Positions 33,403 through 34,290 of a DNA stretch of 34,290 nt are shown here, piece after piece. The translations under genes were made by a program, and so were the position numbers. A model generated the notes under the pieces. The model was not told the DNA's origin. It worked only from the letters and a program-made list of their open reading frames with translations, and did no database searches. How positions within the stretch are numbered: the first letter of the stretch is position 1; each line of letters starts with the position of its first letter. Location of the stretch: assembly GCA_036377075.1 (NCBI GenBank), contig DASUZB010000244.1:1-34290 (forward strand), given 5' to 3'. Source of the DNA: DASUZB01 sp036377075. GTDB taxonomy: Bacteria; Actinomycetota; CALGFH01.

Positions 33403-34290
33403 AAGCCTGTGCGAACGAACGGTGAAGTTGCCGCCTGTGATGCCGCGCGGGATGCGCCTGTGCCGCGCTGGCCGGGGGACCCACTGGCGGACGGCCGCAG
33501 CCACAGCGACGCGCTCGCCGGCTGCATCGTCTGCTCGACCACGCCGAGCAGCTCGGCGGTCAGGGTGTCGAGGTCGACCTGCTGGCGCAGCCTGGCGCTG
33601 AACGCGGCGATCGTGCGGGCGGCGTCGTAGCGGCGGCGGTTGAAGCGGCGGTCGACCACGGCCTGGACGCGGCGGCGGGCCGGCTGGAACGCCGCGGCCA
33701 CGGCGAGGGTGGCGCCGGCCACCACCAGGGGAGAGTCCCGGCCCAGGAGCTGGCCCAGGCCCAGGACCACGCCGGCGTAGCCGCCGCCCAACAGCACGGT
33801 GAGCAGGCCGTAGGCGAGCGTGCGGCTGACGATGCGGTCCAGGTCGTACAGCCGGTAGCGCAGGATCGCGGCGCCGGCCGCCAGCGGCAGCAGCGCCACG
33901 CAGGCCCCGGCCGCCCAGCCAAGCACGTCCGGCAGGCCCAGCGCCGCGCTGGCCAGCGCGGCGACCGCCAAGAGTGCCACCAGCGCCGCCGCCCACGCCA
34001 CCCAGCGCAGCTGCTGGCGTTCGACGCCGCGGGCGCGGCGAAACCGCACCACCAGCGACCCGGCAGCGACCATCAGGGCCAGCAGGGTGAGCAGCCCGTA
34101 GGCCAGGGTGCGGCTGACGATGCGGTCCAGGTCATAGAGGCGGTAGCGCAGGACCGCCGCCCCGGTGGCCACCGGCGGGACCACCAGGCAGCAGCCGACG
34201 GCCACGCCGAACAGGATCGCGGCGGCCGACCCCCCGACCACCAGGCTGAACAGGACGCCGACGGCGCCCAGCCCCACCAGCACCGCGGCC
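33399..34290 (-). CDS. membrane protein with internal duplication, 5' end beyond window
   Basis: At least 297 residues, open to the window end. It resembles actinobacterial membrane proteins related to sensor kinases without the kinase domain: several helices, RFRRARGVERQQLRWVAWAA, then YRLYDLDRIVSRTLAYGLL, and the cytosolic FQPARRRVQAVVDRRFNRRRYDA ... VEQTMQP tail. Counting from 34283, a 26-residue segment starting GAA(V/I)LRYRLYDLDRIV occurs twice, at 41-66 and 137-162 (25 of 26 identical); related proteins I recall have it once. The stop codon sits inside a hairpin. No kinase or other catalytic motif was seen. Confidence 0.8.
   Translation of the reverse strand, partial: AAVLVGLGAVGVLFSLVVGGSAAAILFGVAVGCCLVVPPVATGAAVLRYRLYDLDRIVSRTLAYGLLTLLALMVAAGSLVVRFRRARGVERQQLRWVAWAAALVALLAVAALASAALGLPDVLGWAAGACVALLPLAAGAAILRYRLYDLDRIVSRTLAYGLLTVLLGGGYAGVVLGLGQLLGRDSPLVVAGATLAVAAAFQPARRRVQAVVDRRFNRRRYDAARTIAAFSARLRQQVDLDTLTAELLGVVEQTMQPASASLWLRPSASGSPGQRGTGASRAASQAATSPFVRTGL

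Overview
The window is very GC-rich, densely coded DNA with many GTG starts, actinobacterial-type -10 boxes (TAnnnT) and several actinobacterial protein families (form II cox genes, a HisN-type phosphatase, the O-methyltransferase/htrA/tatB neighbourhood, HisKA_3 kinase with a LuxR-type regulator). It most likely comes from the chromosome of an Actinomycetota member, perhaps a soil or uncultured lineage; the sequence does not allow a finer placement. No rRNA, tRNA, CRISPR array, transposase or phage gene was seen.

Region 1 (1-10343) is a molybdenum-hydroxylase island. Leftward genes encode CoxG (cut by the window edge), a MocA-like cytidylyltransferase and an XdhC/CoxI maturation factor split into two genes. 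Rightward, from a divergent promoter region near 2655-2714, runs coxS-coxL-coxM-moxR(coxD)-coxE with stop/start overlaps, followed by moaE and moaA. CoxL carries the AYRGAGR active-site motif and the gene order is S-L-M, so this is a form II (CO dehydrogenase-like) enzyme whose true substrate is uncertain. Cofactor synthesis, cofactor tailoring, insertion and membrane recruitment are all encoded together.

Region 2 (10344-17763) holds a HIT hydrolase, a SAM methyltransferase, an acidic protein with a small conserved C-terminal domain, a TetR regulator divergent from an alpha/beta hydrolase across a large inverted repeat, a cupin-YCII gene pair, leucyl aminopeptidase and a conserved 173-residue protein. 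Region 3 (17764-24528) holds an M20 amidohydrolase, an XRE-cupin regulator divergent from a 51-residue membrane protein and an EamA transporter, an esterase lipoprotein, hisN, a multi-pass membrane protein and a TlpA-like thioredoxin.

Region 4 (24529-28237) has a seven-bladed propeller protein, an O-methyltransferase, HtrA and TatB. This matches the mycobacterial O-methyltransferase-sigE-rseA-htrA-tatB order, except that sigE and rseA are absent and an 84-bp tandem repeat lies in the gap. Region 5 (28238-34290) holds a membrane protein, a frameshifted receiver gene, a histidine kinase with its LuxR-type regulator, two pyridoxamine-oxidase-like genes and a membrane protein with an internal duplication, cut by the window end.

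The most notable unexplained structure is a repeated element (copies near 1353, 8736 and 17110). It begins a few bases after a stop codon with a strong hairpin whose 8-nt loop is conserved, followed by copies of GGATCCCGCC. Also of note are several genes whose start codon lies only 6-9 nt after a -10 box (probable leaderless mRNAs), and a moxR gene that seems to start with CTG.
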